A DNA stretch of 64,000 nt from Mikania micrantha (taxonomy: Eukaryota; Streptophyta; Magnoliopsida; Asterales; Asteraceae): assembly GCA_009363875.1 (NCBI GenBank), contig CM018691.1, positions 123,381,404 to 123,445,403 of the forward strand. The letters are read 5' to 3'. Numbering within the stretch: position 1 is the first letter of the stretch; the number at the start of each line of letters is the position of its first letter. The notes under the pieces were generated by a model. That model worked only from the letters and a program-made list of their open reading frames with translations, had not been told where the DNA came from and did no database searches. The translations under genes and the position numbers were made by a program. Positions 34,816-47,783 of this stretch are shown here, in pieces.

Positions 34816-37430
34816 TTTGGGTTTTTATGCTAATTTAGTATTTCAACCATATTTTATTCGTTCTAACTCCGTTTTAATCCGTTCGAGTTGCGTTGGAACC
34901 GTAACGAGAATACGAACGCATTAGAATGATAAAATTCATATTTTAATCCGAACACGAAATCGCGTATAATTACGATTAATTGAATAAAATCAAATATGAT
35001 TTTATTTAATCGATTTCAGTAGCACGCGTACTTTCGTATGCGCAATGTTAGCAAATTCAACATACGTGTGTTGACACGTATGTGATTTTAAGCACAAAAC
35101 GATTATTCGAATAACAATAGGTTATTGTTTAAATCACAGATTCTTCGTAGAGGATTTCTACGCAAGTTCACACGTGTTTGATCATTCTACTATTATCAAA
35201 GGTGCGTACACGGCCCCTTTCTTATTTTAAACTGTTTTGGGGGAGAAAACATGTGCAACAAACCGATTTTTAGATACATATCACTTGCATGAGTTATCTG
35301 TTTACATTATGTGACAACATATCAACTTGAAAGTCCTTACACACCTCGAACCGTTTAGTTTGCTGTAATGCAAAGCGTGGTAGTTGGAAATAGATCTATT
35401 AGGTTTGACAAACCTCACCTGGTAGATGGGATCTACGCAGGTGTTTGACTGACCAAACACATTTTACTATTGTTGTGATAGACAATAGTGGCAAGGCGAA
35501 AACATGCTATAGCATGGCAATTAGTCAGCTTCGGTGTCGAACACGTATGTAAATAGTTTATATGACTAGCTATCATGACTGTGCAATTGTGATTATGTTA
35601 TCTACAAACTTATTATTCAAACTGATGTTTTGAACACTATGATTAATTAAAACCTGTGTTATGCACCAACCTTTGTGTTGACTTGATTTGCATGTTTTCT
35701 CAGGACGCTAAGGCGCGCGTTACAGCTGGCATGGACTAGGAAGATAGAGTCTCATGCATTATAAACACTTTGAATATTTGAATTTGAATATTTCAGTATT
35801 TTGATTTGTAATGTTTTACTTAACAACAGTTTATTGGTTTTGATTTGAAACGCTTCCGCAACTTTTTGTAAACTCTGAATATTATGTTTTAAAGACCAAC
35901 GTATGTTTTGAAATTCATATAGAGGTCTTCGCTATGTCTAATGATCTGAGATCCTGGTTTGTCACGTTCCCAAACGGTATGATTCCGTTAGTTGAAATTG
36001 GGGGTGTGACACCTTTCCTCTACACCTACACCATCACATCTCATGGAACTAGAAGCCAAAGTGTAGTCAAAACCCAACCCAACGGTTTCTCTCCAATTAC
36101 ACCCTTTCAACAGCCTCAAAGATCCTATATATACACCCCATTGCAGCCTCAAAGCCACACCAATTTACCACCCTTACATCCCTTTTTACTCCCTGCTATC
36201 CTCGGTGGATGTCACACCTCACCCCCTCGGTTGCCCGTGGATGCTCGCCAGAGCTTGTGGGTCGTTGCGGAAGTGGTTTATAGGACGTCGGCAGGGGTGG
36301 GTGCGACTTGCTTTGACAACTGATTCAGAACACAAGTGGTTTAGATATCATACCTGAATTTATTTGAATCTTGAACGTCTGTGCAAAACTTAATGATATA
36401 CCCCTGTGGTTTCCTAAAAAGGTTTTTGGTTTTGGAAAGGATAAGCACGGTGAGTTCCATACAGTTCACATGACAGTTCAAGTAATCACAAGTAGTTCAT
36501 GCAACAAGAGTCACGTTACAATGAGGTAACTTACTGAATAGAAACAGACAGGTATGAATTCACCAGATACTGAACATGTAATCTCAACTAACAGCCGTCA
36601 ACAACCTGAATATAAAGTCACTAAACATGCACCACAATAACACCTCAAACGCCTCATGCCACATATATCATATGCTTGAATACTAATAGATACTTGGGCA
36701 TATCATGCATTTTGAAAAGGGTTTGGTAATGAATCCCCGAGTTTTAGAAACTGAAACACTAAAAAGGGGAGTATGAAGACTCACAGATTAATAATAATCT
36801 GATAACCATCCTGCTCCAACCTGCAGCTGAATTACAGACGGTCGTCCGGTTCTAGTCTGAACCTATTAGGAGTGCTTTTCTATTAAATATATTATTTATA
36901 TTTTAAAACATATAAATAATAATAATAGAAATATAAGTATTTGCAATGCCAATAGTTTTAGACAATTGGGTATTACAACGGCTTATAGGACTGCGGTTTC
37001 GTATACTTGTTTTGGATAGAGTTTCTGCTTATAAAAGTGAGGTTTTTCAGGTTTTAAGTCGGGCAGAACCTCGACTTATAATTCTTAAGTTTCTTGAAAA
37101 CAATTGGGCAGAATCTCTAATTATAATTGTTTGTTTCCCAAAAACTAGTTGGACAGAACCTTGACATGTTTTTGATTAAATACAAACAATTAAACATAAT
37201 CCTATTATATAATAATAATAAGATCTAAAACAAGTATTATAACGAATTGAAATGATATGAAACGAGATTTTTACCTCACAGAAGTTTGGCAACACCTCGT
37301 GTTGAACACTAGAGGAGTTGAATGTGGGTATTTGGAGGTGTAGGGTTGGGATTTGAGGGTTGGAAGGTCGATTTTCGTAACCAGAATCGAAATCTGGTGT
37401 CCTGGTATTTAAAGGCGAATTTTGGGTCTG

Positions 37431-37516
37431 GGGCGTACCGCCTAGTCCCAGCGTTTGGTTCGAGGCGTAGTGCCTAGTTCTGGGGCGTATAGCCTAGTCT
37501 CAACGTTTGGTTCGGG
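37431..37516. repeat. Short direct repeats (GGGGCGTA..GCCTAGT..CGTTTGGTTC)
   Basis: The unit ggggcgta-ccgcctagtc-ccagcgtttggttc recurs with a ~52-bp period (about 37431 and 37483), with related half-units between (gaggcgtagtgcctagt). It lies next to the G-box cluster inside the same LTR. Confidence 0.6.
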
Positions 37517-37551
37517 GCGTAGCGTCTGGAAGCAGTATGTTGCATGTGTGC

Positions 37552-37657
37552 CACGTGTTGACACGTGGCGCCACTTGGCGTGTCCTGGTGACACGTGGAT
37601 GCTGGCTCACCTCTGAGATTGACACGTGGCACTAGACCAATGGGGTTTTGCCACGTG
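37552..37657. promoter_or_regulatory. Cluster of five CACGTG G-boxes in the LTR
   Basis: Perfect CACGTG palindromes at 37552-37557, 37562-37567, 37592-37597, 37623-37628 and 37652-37657, four of them in an ACACGTGG or CCACGTGT context. CACGTG is the core bound by plant bZIP and bHLH factors (ABRE/G-box). No host gene is adjacent; the cluster would act within the LTR if at all. Confidence 0.6.
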
Positions 37658-38253
37658 TCTCGTGACGTGTCGTGTTCGCATGCGATCTGGCTGGTTTTTT
37701 GTTTTCGCAATAACTTGAGCATACGAACTCCGTTTTACGTGCGGTTTTCACCCACGTTCACGATTTTTCTAGCTCTTTCCAATGGTTATAATTTCAAAAC
37801 CTGAAGAGCTCAAAATATCTGATCTCTTATTTAACGCTATATTCAACTCAGTATATCTCGAAATCGGAGCCTCGTTTCGTGATTTTGCTTGCACTCATTC
37901 TCTTTATTTCCGAGTTATGATTCTAGACATGAAATCGGTTGGTCACGTATTTGAACAAGCATTAGGTGATGGATGTTTCTTTGCGATCTACTAGCACCAG
38001 ATTCCTGAGTAACTACAAGTCACGAGCTGATATGATATGATATGTTTTGTATAACACGTGCCCTTAAATTATCAAGGCTCTAGATACTCCTTGATAATAG
38101 GTACAAGTCAAAGTTCAAGTCATGTTTACTACCCAATGATATGATATGTTTTGATCCTTCTGGCATATATGTATCAATGAATGTGTATATTATGATTCAT
38201 CGGTTTTAGTCTGATATGATATGAACATTGTTTTTGTAAAGACAAGTAATCAC

Positions 38254-38384
38254 ATTGTATAGCCAATCTAGCCACATTGCCCGATTCAGTTTGCCGTACA
38301 ATTGTGATAAAAGACAGTCATCATGATATGAATGTCATATTGTATAACCAATCTAACCACATTGCCCGATTCAGTTTGTTATAC
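38254..38384. repeat. Direct repeat, ~82-bp period
   Basis: acattgtatagccaatctag with the following ccacattgcccgattcagt (38254-38302) recurs with few changes at 38336-38384. Both sit inside the minus-strand LTR. No coding significance. Confidence 0.75.
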
Positions 38385-39232
38385 AACATGATTAGTTTGC
38401 TTTGAGTCAGAAATACACCTTTCATGAAAAGTTTTTGAGTTCATGGTGAATACACACATACATACTCATACAAGTATATAACCAAAATGGATTTAGACGA
38501 ATTGTCACAGTGGAACACACTCCAAAAACCGCAGCAGCTTCTCAACCAAAGGCAGCCCAACCAGATAGCAGTAGCAGTGCACGATCAACAACCGAGAAGC
38601 TCACAACAGCAGCAGTCAGTAAACCCAGTAGCAGCCAACTCAGTTCCCCAGCACAGCACCTCACCATCCCATCCGGGAAATACCAGCTAAGCCGCTCGAC
38701 CCAGCACCCCTCGATCACCCAGCAAACCACGACCAGAATAGTAGCAGAACAACCTCCAGCCAGTCGCCTCCAATGCTCTCACTCCTAGTTTGCTTGTTTC
38801 AGTAAGTTGCTTATAAATCTCATTTATAAAAACTCACAAAAGAGAACAAAAATCTGCTGAACATGAACTACCTAAATCATGGTTTTATCAACTTCAAAAT
38901 AAGGTCATCTAACTAAAAATGAAGACCCATTACCTGGGTGAAAACCCAACAGTCAACTAGTGTGCATGCATGAGATGTATAATCCTAGCCATACATACGT
39001 GAAGCCTACACTCATGTCGACTAACAAAGGCTGGTTAAAACCTAAGTGTTCGTGAATAATCAACATGAACATAACCGATCTTTAAAACCTTAACATGTAG
39101 GATGTGTGTTAACCCAAGTATTATGTGTAAATAACTTTACAAAACTCGAATATCAACTGTGATATATGACCTGAAGGTCCAGGTGGTTACAAATGCTTTT
39201 GAATTCATACCCATGTATACATGAGAATCTAT

Positions 39233-39733
39233 GGGCTTGTTTGTTTTTTTGTAAAACGTCTGCGAAACCTCTTATGTCTGCGCCGCGCAAACCACGCGCA
39301 GACGTTAGCGTCTGCAGACCGTTTGTTTTTTCGAAGACGTTTCATTAAAAAACGTCCGCGCGAGGTCTTCTTGCTAATGATGTGGACCAACCACTTCTAG
39401 GGTCTTCTAAGGTCTGCAGAGACTACCTACCACCACCCATCACCGCCGGTCACCACCTCCGGCCACCAACACCGCCCACCCCCGCCGCCGGCCACTGTCG
39501 GCCACCACCACCCGCCACCGCCGGCCACCACCTCCAGCCACCACCAGCCACCACCGCCGCCAGCCACCCCCACCTCCGGCCACCCCCGCCGCCGGTCACC
39601 ATCGTTGGCGACCCCCATCACCCCCACCGTACACCATCATCAATTTATTTTAACAGTCAACAGACGTTAAAAAACAAACATTCTTCTTCTTGCAGACTGC
39701 AGACATTTTACCACTTTAAAAACAAACAGCACC
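39233..39733. mobile_element. MITE with GGGCTTGTTTGTTTTT / AAAAACAAACAGCACC ends
   Basis: The terminal inverted repeats match those of the element at 56313-57120, and both carry GTCTGCAGAC-type motifs next to the termini. The interior 39420-39640 is a strikingly GC-rich CCACC/GCCGGCCACC repeat, unlike the AT-rich surroundings; the open frame it creates is repeat-driven. No clear target duplication. Confidence 0.65.
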
Positions 39734-40490
39734 TACATTTCATACATAGAAATAAAAATATGAACATGTCTAAGTACTCACTACGGATATCCATAAGGAT
39801 AAACATGTGTTAAATAAAAGCATGCATGTGTTCGAACCACAAGGAATGTAAGAAAGCCACATACATTACAAATAAATATGTATGTATATACATATATAAT
39901 AAGGTACACGTATGGATGAACACACAATAAGAATATAAATGTAAAGAGAATGTGTAATAGCTAGTAACAAGGAATGTAATGGAATAATTAACAAAAGAAT
40001 TAAGATTGGAGAAAATCTTGGGTAACACCTTTACAAATAGATAGTTATGTATACAATAAACAAACATAAAGTTAATAAGTGATTGCTATATTGACTTATC
40101 TAAAAATAAAGCTTATTAATTATAGTTTTGGGCGATATCGTAAGTCCCCTATTCAAATGTGAGCAAATAAGTAAGACCCCCTCAATTTAACTATAAATAA
40201 AATGAACATTTAAAACCAACGACCACTAAGACAAAAATGTATTTCAATATCATAAGGGTTATTCCACGAATCTCATGAAGTGCCATACTTTTGTAAGGCC
40301 CGAGAAAGACACGTGCGAGCGTTTTACGATAATTCCTCGAATTTACGGTCTGTTGTGTGTATTTGGACTGTTGTGCCACGTGTCACACTAAATATCACTA
40401 ATTCTAGTGCCACGTATGTAATAATAATACACATTATTATTAAAATAAAGTAAATGCTGACCTGGAAAATACGAGGTGTCACACATTCAT

Positions 40491-41336
40491 TTCAGCCGGG
40501 GAGCCTTACTCTGATCCTACTCATTATCGATCGCTAGTTGGTGCACTTCAATATCTCACCATCACTCGTCCTGACATCTCGTATGCTGTCAATCAGGTAA
40601 GTCAGTTCTTACAGGCTCCTACTATCACTCATTTTCAACATGTCAAGCGCATTCTTCGCTATGTCAAGGGAGCGGTTAGTTTTGGTCTCACTTCCAGTCG
40701 GCATTCTCCGATAACGGTTATTGGATATTCAGATGCTGACTGGGCTCGTTGTCTTGATACTCGACGCTCCACCTATGGTTATTCCATCTTTCTTGGAGAT
40801 AATCTCGTGTCTTGGTGTGCCAAGAAACAACCAACTGTTTTTTGCTCAAGTACTGAATCAGAATATCGTGCCATGGCCAACACTGCTGCCGAGCTCATTT
40901 GGGTCACTCATCTACTTCAGGAGTTATATGCCCTACCAAATGCTAGTCCAAATTTGTTGTGTGACAATTAGAGTGCATTGTTCCTGTCTCAGAATCCAGT
41001 CTCCCGTAAACGCACTAAGCACATTGAACTCGACTACCATTTCATTCGTGAACTTGTGGCTTTAGGGAAACTCCTCACTAAATTTGTGCTTACCAAGCTT
41101 CAGGTTGCGGACATCTTCACCAAAAGTCTTCCTCGCCCTCAGTTTGAGCTTCTTCGTCTCAAACTTGGTATTGGTCCGCCCCCCGTTCAGCTTGAGGGGG
41201 TGTTAGTCTTAGTTTTATACAACACTTATTATGGTTGTATTCTATATCATTCCTTCATTTATTGTATTGTATTTGTGTAATTGTATATATATAGTCTCAT
41301 ACCCTTGTTTGGGGTATGCACCATTCTAGCATCTCA
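40491..41336 (+). pseudogene. Truncated Copia element: end of RT, RNase H and 3' LTR
   Basis: Translated without an ATG, the frame reads YRSLVGALQYLTITRPDIS, FQHVKRILRYVKG, YSDADWARCLDTRRST, SSTESEYRAMANTAAEL and RTKHIELDYHFIREL, the Copia RT-to-RNase H end. A TAG interrupts the frame after LLCDN (about 40969). A polypurine tract CTTGAGGGGG (41191-41200) precedes an LTR starting TGTTAGTCTT at 41201 and ending near 41336. Everything 5' is missing, cut off at the end of the Gypsy-type LTR. Confidence 0.85.
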
Positions 41337-43135
41337 AAACATTTATGCATTAAATCATTCAATTAATTGATGCCAGTTTTTTCAAAGAAAATCATTTTCA
41401 TGTCAAGTTTGGATGTATTCACCTTGTAATAGGTTGTATGATAAGCTAATCTTCTATTGGTTATTCTACACCTCCTAGCGTCCTTCTATTGTAATCCTAG
41501 CAGCACCCTCCTAGTCATTACACCCTTAACTAGAGCTGGGCAAAAAATCTAGTTCTAAAATCAGACCCAACTACCTTATTCGGAACCAAAACCAATCCTA
41601 CCCGAACCAACATGTACATGTGGTTCCTGATCTCAGAGAAATCATAACATAAAACAAAACTGAACTTGAACTACTGAAATCGATTCCAACTCTACCTAGC
41701 TAAAAGCCAAAACTTAACAAGGTAAAAACCGTCAAAACCAAAACCTAATTGGAACATGATTCATTTCTACCTAGTTCTTGAGTTTGTTAACCAAAACAAG
41801 TCCAATTCCTACCCCGACCAGTTTGCCCATCTCTATCTTTAATGTTGTAATAACTATCAATAAGTGGCATATATTTCAAGATACCTGTGGTACAAGTGAA
41901 AGGGTAGGAGAATTCAAAATTTTGAAATAAGAAAATAACTAACCTTGAAGCTCTTTATAGAGTTGAATTGGGACACCTTCGCAGACCATTAAGGATTTAG
42001 TCTAGGTCCATGGCCCTATCAAGTCATCAAACACATGTCAAGACTTGGAGAAACACGTCACCGTTGGGGAGTTAAAGGCTACACGGACTGAGGGCCTACT
42101 TGCGGTCCGCGAGCCCTTGGATTTTCATCTTTACTCTCTCTCATGAAAATTTATACTTTTAAACCCCAACTTATACTTTTTACAATGTTGGACTATATTT
42201 TTATCAAATGTTATAGTTTATTAGTTTAATCTTATATTATGAAAGCATCTATGCATCATAATTCATAAACTCATCTATTTAATAAAACATTCGTTTTAGG
42301 TGGTTTATGGAGTTAGATTGGATAATCATGAAAGGAATAGGTAGCATCATGTGTGTGGATAAAATTATGCTACAAAGTGTTTATGTAAATGCTTCATTGA
42401 AGCATTTTATTTCAAAGTGGTTAACTTGAATAAGTAATATGCATATAATTATAAGAATAAATTAATCTACAATTAAATAATGGTGGGTTTTATGGGTAGG
42501 AAACTAATGCTTACATTTGAATAAGAAGTTTGGTGTTTTCATCATTAAATTGAAACTTTGATGAATATATAATGATTAACTCAGGAGAAAGGAAATATGA
42601 ATGGGAGCCAATGATCCGAGAAAGAACTTGTTGACCCAAACAATCATGCATGCAAAGGGAGTAAACCCATACTTTATATTAGCATGCATTCAGGAGAGGA
42701 AAATAGTTACGTGTCAAACAAGGGATGTTTGGATACAAAAATTTACCAAAAATAGTTGAAAGAGACGCATGGTATGCTAGCTAGGCGTACCATACGCCTA
42801 CATAGAGTACCATACGCTCGAAGGATTTTGTTGTATGCTAGAGCCATACGTTGGTCACATCTTTTTTCCGACATATTTCATTGTTTTGTTCAGGCTGTAT
42901 CATGGTGCATATGGGTTGACTCACTTATTTTTTTTATGAACTAATTGGTTGGGGTGTTGTGTATGCTTTCAGGTCATAAATAGACTCTTGATGGTGAGAC
43001 GTGAACCGGATAAGTTGGTCAAGATCAAAAGGAACTTTTGAAAATGACTAAATTTGCCCGAACTTCATGAATTGAAGTTTAAGTTCTAACAGGTTGTAAA
43101 TTCGTTTAGTATATGTATTTTTGATGGTTTATTTT
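41337..43135. other. Intergenic DNA without a gene
   Basis: Apart from the small MITE at 41531-41835 nothing was recognised. 42760-42850 has a few repeats of (c/g)cata(c)g around ccatacgc. A short frame at 42756-42944 has no support. Confidence 0.55.
41531..41835. mobile_element. hAT-like MITE, 305 bp
   Basis: The ends TAGAGCTGGGCAAA and TTTGCCCATCTCTA form an inverted repeat with one mismatch. The 8-bp flanks cccttaac and tctttaat match at only 5 positions, so the target duplication is weak. The interior is AAACCAAAACC-rich and non-coding. Confidence 0.6.
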
Positions 43136-43984
43136 GAAATAGGTGGTATTGCATGCATGGCATGGAAACTAGGTGCTTTATGGTTTTATGTGAGAAAATA
43201 GGGGTTCCGCTATCCCCAATGGTAGAAAGTGATGATATGGCATTCTATTCTCCACGCAGTCGTTCCATGCAAGCCATGTAAGCCCTCTTCCGCTACTTAA
43301 GGTAGCGGAAGTCATTAGTTCCCCATAATCCAGATGTTAAACAAGTTGGTGGTGTAGTTAAGCACATCCGCTACTACAAGTAGCAGAATCCAACATGTTT
43401 TGTAATTATTCACCGTTTAATCGTGGAGCAAGATTCAATTTCCCACCTACCAACATGTTTTGTAATTAATCCCCAGCCACATGTTTCTTCCTAACGTACA
43501 AATGCTTTATGTCATATCACGTACATTTTAATCCCCAACCATATTTGTTTTCCCCACGTTTTAATTGAATTGAGATCCGCTACTACAAATAGCGGAAGTA
43601 CGTTTTAATCCCCAGCCACATATTTCTTTCCAACGTACAAATAATTGGCATATCACGTGCATTTGAATTGAGATACTTTACTATCTAGTAAATTCTGCTT
43701 TAACTTTTACTTCACATAAATTTGAATTTAAAATCATACAATATTATTATATTTTTAATTGACATTATTTAATTAATTCCACTTTATTGTTTTCAATATT
43801 TAATTTTTATGTTCATATATATAATGAGGCTAGGTTATAAACATGTGGATTGCATAATTAAAATAACTATATCTTCCTAATAAATACATCTTTTTAAATT
43901 TACATAATTATATTAAAATTTATAATATTATTTATACATTTCTTAATCGGATTTTTATGAACATGCAGATTACTAGTAATTTAT

Positions 43985-44359
43985 ATGATGCATGCCATTG
44001 TACCGTGTTTTTTACTATTTTTATTGTCTATATATGAACTAAAAACGATGTTTATACTCATATCATTTAACATCATATATTTCACCAAATATTATTACTC
44101 TAAATATCATCAGGTTTTCATCAGTTTTAACTCTAAAACTATGTCTTCTTTTCAACCATTTCTTGTTAAATTATACTGGAATGCTGAAACCTCATACGTA
44201 AACGGAGTTGTTGATTATGATGAATCAACTCTCACAGCTTCATTTATCATTAGATACAGAATTACATATCAACAATTAGTTGATGAAATCTGCAACCATG
44301 TTCAAATTTTTAGAGAATCTTCACGCGTGAATAAAGTTGGTTCCATGCATGGAGAATAG
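43985..44359 (+). pseudogene. MuDR-type transposase N-terminal fragment
   Basis: From the internal Met at 44141 the frame reads MSSFQPFLVKLYWN, YVNGVVDYDESTLTASFIIR and ITYQQLVDEICNHV. This resembles the N-terminal region of plant MULE transposases (a short beta-rich domain with a late I(T/S)xxELxxxI helix). The rest of the transposase is missing and the frame runs into the right terminal repeat. Its position between the long TIRs supports a deleted MULE. The first ~50 codons (43985-44140) are hydrophobic and probably not genuine. The MULE assignment of the protein alone would be tentative. Confidence 0.5.
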
Positions 44360-44477
44360 CGGATGTACTTAACTACACCACCAACTCGTTTAACATTCTG
44401 ATTATGGGGAACTAACGACTGCTGCTACCTCAAGTAGCGGAAGAGGGCTGACGTGGCATGCATGGAGAATAGAATGC

Positions 44478-47400
44478 TGTGACATCCGGTATTTTTATGA
44501 ACGATAATCTGTAACGGTTAGTGTACTAAACTAGATTTATTTAATGCGTAAATAATTTAATATTTATCATTAAATTAATGTTGATTAAAAAGTCTAGCAT
44601 AGAGTGTTGTTTAAATGCATGGATTTGCATTTGGTAAATTTTTGAGATTTCGGTACCGTTCGACGGTGTTTAATGAACGTTGGTGACAACTCAGTTAACG
44701 AATTTAGTATAATGCTTCGTTTAGCATAAAATGATAAATCATGAATGTGTAAATTAAGTTAACGATGAAAATCGTGAATTTTGGTGTTAACTGTTAATTT
44801 TACTGACAACCGACTTTATCTGCGTTTTAGCTGGGTAAAATAGAATTAATTATTCAAATAATATTTAAGGTCATTATTTTTGACAAAAATTTGATCGTTT
44901 TGGTACGATTAAAAATTCTATTAATTTTAGAATAAAAATCGTATTTTTATTAAATTTCCGGTACAAAGTTTATACACCGTAGGACTCAGATTATATCTGT
45001 TTTTATCAGTTTTTGGAATCATGAGAAGCCATAAGAGGACAAGTGTATACCCACTTTTCAAGTGTAGGTTGAAAGAATATCCTTGCAAATCTTTTAAAAT
45101 CCTTTCAAATCTCCAACATCACCATCACTTTTTCTACCACACTCAACCTTCACTTTCTCTCCCTCATCTCTCTTTCAACGTCACTCTCTCTCTCTTTCTC
45201 TCTAATTCTTCATTTCAAAATTTTACAAGCATCCATCATCCATTGTTGTTCAAGTCTATGTGTTCTTGAGTGATAGTTGGAGCATTTTAAGGCTTTGATT
45301 AAAGAAACCCTCCATTATTGATCATTTTTAAAGGTAAAAGCTCTTCATGATTAAGTGGGTTTTTATTCTAGTTGTTTACCCAAACATTGAGTTTAGATCA
45401 AATGGGTTTTGATAATGTGTGTGTATGTGTGTGTCATGAGTGTGTGTAAATATATGTATGTGGGTGTACCATAATGTATGTAAATATGTGAGTATGTGTT
45501 TCTTTCAAAATATACATACATGCCTACATGGATGAGTTTCTTGGATGATGATTTTAATCACATGCATGTACATATACATGCATATACATGTATGCAGATG
45601 TGAAATAAGCTACATGCATGAACATATATGTATATGTATATGTTTGTATGGGTGAGATGGTTACATGCATGAACACATATGTATGTATAAGTGGGTTTTG
45701 TTGACATGCATGTATATATATGTATGTAATCGTGTGTGTGTGTGTGTATATAAATATGAAAGAATAATGATTTTACATACATGGATGGATGTATACATGA
45801 TTTGATTTTACATGCATGCATGTGTATGTATAGGTATGTATGCATGATTATTTCAAGTATACATGGGCATGAGGATAATGTATATATACATAAGTATATA
45901 TGTGGTAGAAAACATGACACGCATGATGGTTGTATATGTATGCATGCATGGGTATGTATGTAACTTTTTATGTAGTTATTGAATTTGAAAAAATAATAAT
46001 AATTATTTCTATTTTATGAAATATATTAGATCTGATCTAAAAGTTGTAATATACTTAAAAATATAAATATTTTTGGTGGAAAATGAATAAGGAATGGTTA
46101 TATAACTTAGACATAATTTTTATTACTTTAAAATGGATGTTTTGATAAGATAAAAACTATAAAAATAGAGTTTTCTATAAAAATAATTTGGAACAGGTTA
46201 TGTAACTATAAAAATAAATTTTATAACATATTTAAAGTATAAAATCAAGTGGTTTTAGAATTGTAATGACATAACGGTTATTGAGGACCGAAAATACGCG
46301 TTTTCGGCTATTTTTAACATATAAAAATAATTATTTTATGAATCTGATTGTGATCAGAAAAATTTATAAGTTTTTATGATAAAAATATGTAAATTTTAAT
46401 ATATAAGTTTTGTAAGAAAAATATAAAATGAAATACTTGAAAACTATGTCTAAAAATGACGTAAAAACGTCGTTTTAACGCAAAATTTCGACATAAATTT
46501 GTGACTGATTTTAAACAGAAAATTTTGAGTAAAAATAAGTATAAAATACTTATTTTGAAGTATTAGAAGTCAATTAGGTCATAATGCATGTTGATGTGCT
46601 TGTATGTTGCGTTGTCGGTTTTGTCGGTAAAATACGATGAAATTGTCATTTTTGACAAGTGGTTATAAATAATTAAGTTTGGAGTTAAAATAAATTTTTA
46701 ACAAAGATAACTTAATTATTTGGATATAATATGACTTAAAAACGTTAACTTATGATTTATAAAAACTAAGTTCGAGTCACCAACGGGTCGTTTGTGTGAA
46801 AACTGTTTTCCTTAGTGGAATGTGTTTAAGTCTAGCTAAGTTGGGTGAACAACTTACATGATGGACTTTTATTTAGACTGTTAATGTGTCCCTTGGGTTT
46901 TAGTGCGCTAGTGAGAACAGTCGGGTTATTTGGAATCTCTGTTGCTAGCAGGAACGCATTAAGGTGAGTTTCACGGCCCCTTTTTAACTGTTTTGTTTTT
47001 AAAATCGGGGGAGAAACTGCCTATGTTTTGGAAAAGGATATTTGTAATATTTATGCTTGTGTGGTATGTGATGGTTGATAGCTCTTGAGTAAGTGCAGTT
47101 GGGCCTGGTTCTCGTGGATTGTTCCCGAGTGGTTTTGCGCATTGATAATTTTTGTACCCGCAGTCGTAATCATTAGTCTCGCGAGGGACCGCAGGATATA
47201 TTGGTAGATCTATCGGGCTTGACAACCCACTCCCCGGCCAGGTGTCATGGTCCTTGAGTAACGGGAGAATATATATTGCAGGGAGTCTGCTCGTTGGTTT
47301 CGGTTTGATTATGAGCTCATGGTGTCTATCGGTTCGTAGGACCTAGCTAGTCTACGAGATGGTCACTAGCACATCATTGAAATATTACCTTCTTTTCCTT

Positions 47401-47763
47401 GATAAACTGTTGAAATGTTTTATTATAAAACCTGTGAACTCACCAACCCGTTTGGTTGACACTTGTTTTTAAATTTGTATGTTTCTCAGGTAAGTAGCAT
47501 TGCTGTTTGGGGAAAGGAATAACCGGTTCTTGAAAGCGAGCGTACTTGAGATATTTATCTGGGACCGGTTATCGAATTGATGGAACTGATGTTTTTTTTT
47601 ATAGACTGGATGTTGAACTTGTAGTGTTTAAATAAATTTATCGATGACTCTTATAAATAAATATCCATGTTTTATTTAAATCGTTCGCTTAACTTATGCT
47701 TTTGTTAATTACTGTCGACACTAAGACTCTGTTAAGACTTCCGCTGCGGGTCGGGGTGTGACA
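44478..47763 (+). repeat. 5' LTR of the Gypsy element (3286 bp)
   Basis: Begins TGTGACATCCGG and ends GGTCGGGGTGTGACA. It includes a CT-rich tract (about 45183-45205) and a long TG/CATG-rich region (45415-45960). Compared with the 3' LTR it has about 65 extra bases near 45735-45800 and 9 extra near 46615. Open frames inside it are LTR sequence. Confidence 0.93.
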
Positions 47764-47783
47764 GTAAAAGTGGCATCAGAGCC

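Larger units (their letters stand above)
33182..36011 (+). mobile_element. Giant solo LTR (2.8 kb), Gypsy-type
   Basis: Begins TGTGACAATCCGACTTTTC and ends TTGGGGGTGTGACA. It is flanked by an exact 5-bp duplication CCTTT (33177-33181 and 36012-36016). Landmarks near the 3' end (cacggccccttt, gttttgggggagaaa, accaacct...gttgac, tgttttctcagga) occur in the same order in the Gypsy LTR at 44478-47763, so the two belong to related families. No gag or pol is present. Internal features: a ~20-bp minisatellite near the 5' end and a tRNA-like segment near 34748. Confidence 0.88.
36210..40483 (-). mobile_element. Very long LTR-like sequence (4.3 kb), Gypsy-type, minus strand
   Basis: Plus-strand ends are TGTCACACCTCACCCC and CGAGGTGTCACA, that is TGTGACACCTCG...GGTGAGGTGTGACA on the minus strand, matching the Gypsy LTR terminal style. 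It contains no gag or pol. No matching target duplication was found (gtgga on the left), and on the right it abuts a Copia fragment, so it may be a truncated element's LTR or a rearranged solo LTR. It holds internal direct repeats, a G-box cluster and a MITE (39233-39733). Confidence 0.55.

Noticed and set aside
31526..36011. Possible 4.5-kb DNA transposon bounded by TGTCACACCCC and GGGGTGTGACA
   Set aside because: The two ends belong to separate Gypsy-type LTRs: 33182-36011 has its own exact CCTTT duplication, and 31526-31843 is a truncated minus-strand LTR piece.
35934..36323. 129-residue open frame
   Set aside because: It runs across the end of the solo LTR and into the next LTR, so it is a chance frame.
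39382..39813. Pro/His-rich open frame
   Set aside because: The composition comes from a GC-rich CCACC/GCCGGCC repeat inside a MITE; no domain or splice context.
45021..45269. Open frame repeated almost identically at 53321-53569
   Set aside because: Both lie at the same position in the two LTRs of the Gypsy element; they are LTR sequence, not genes.
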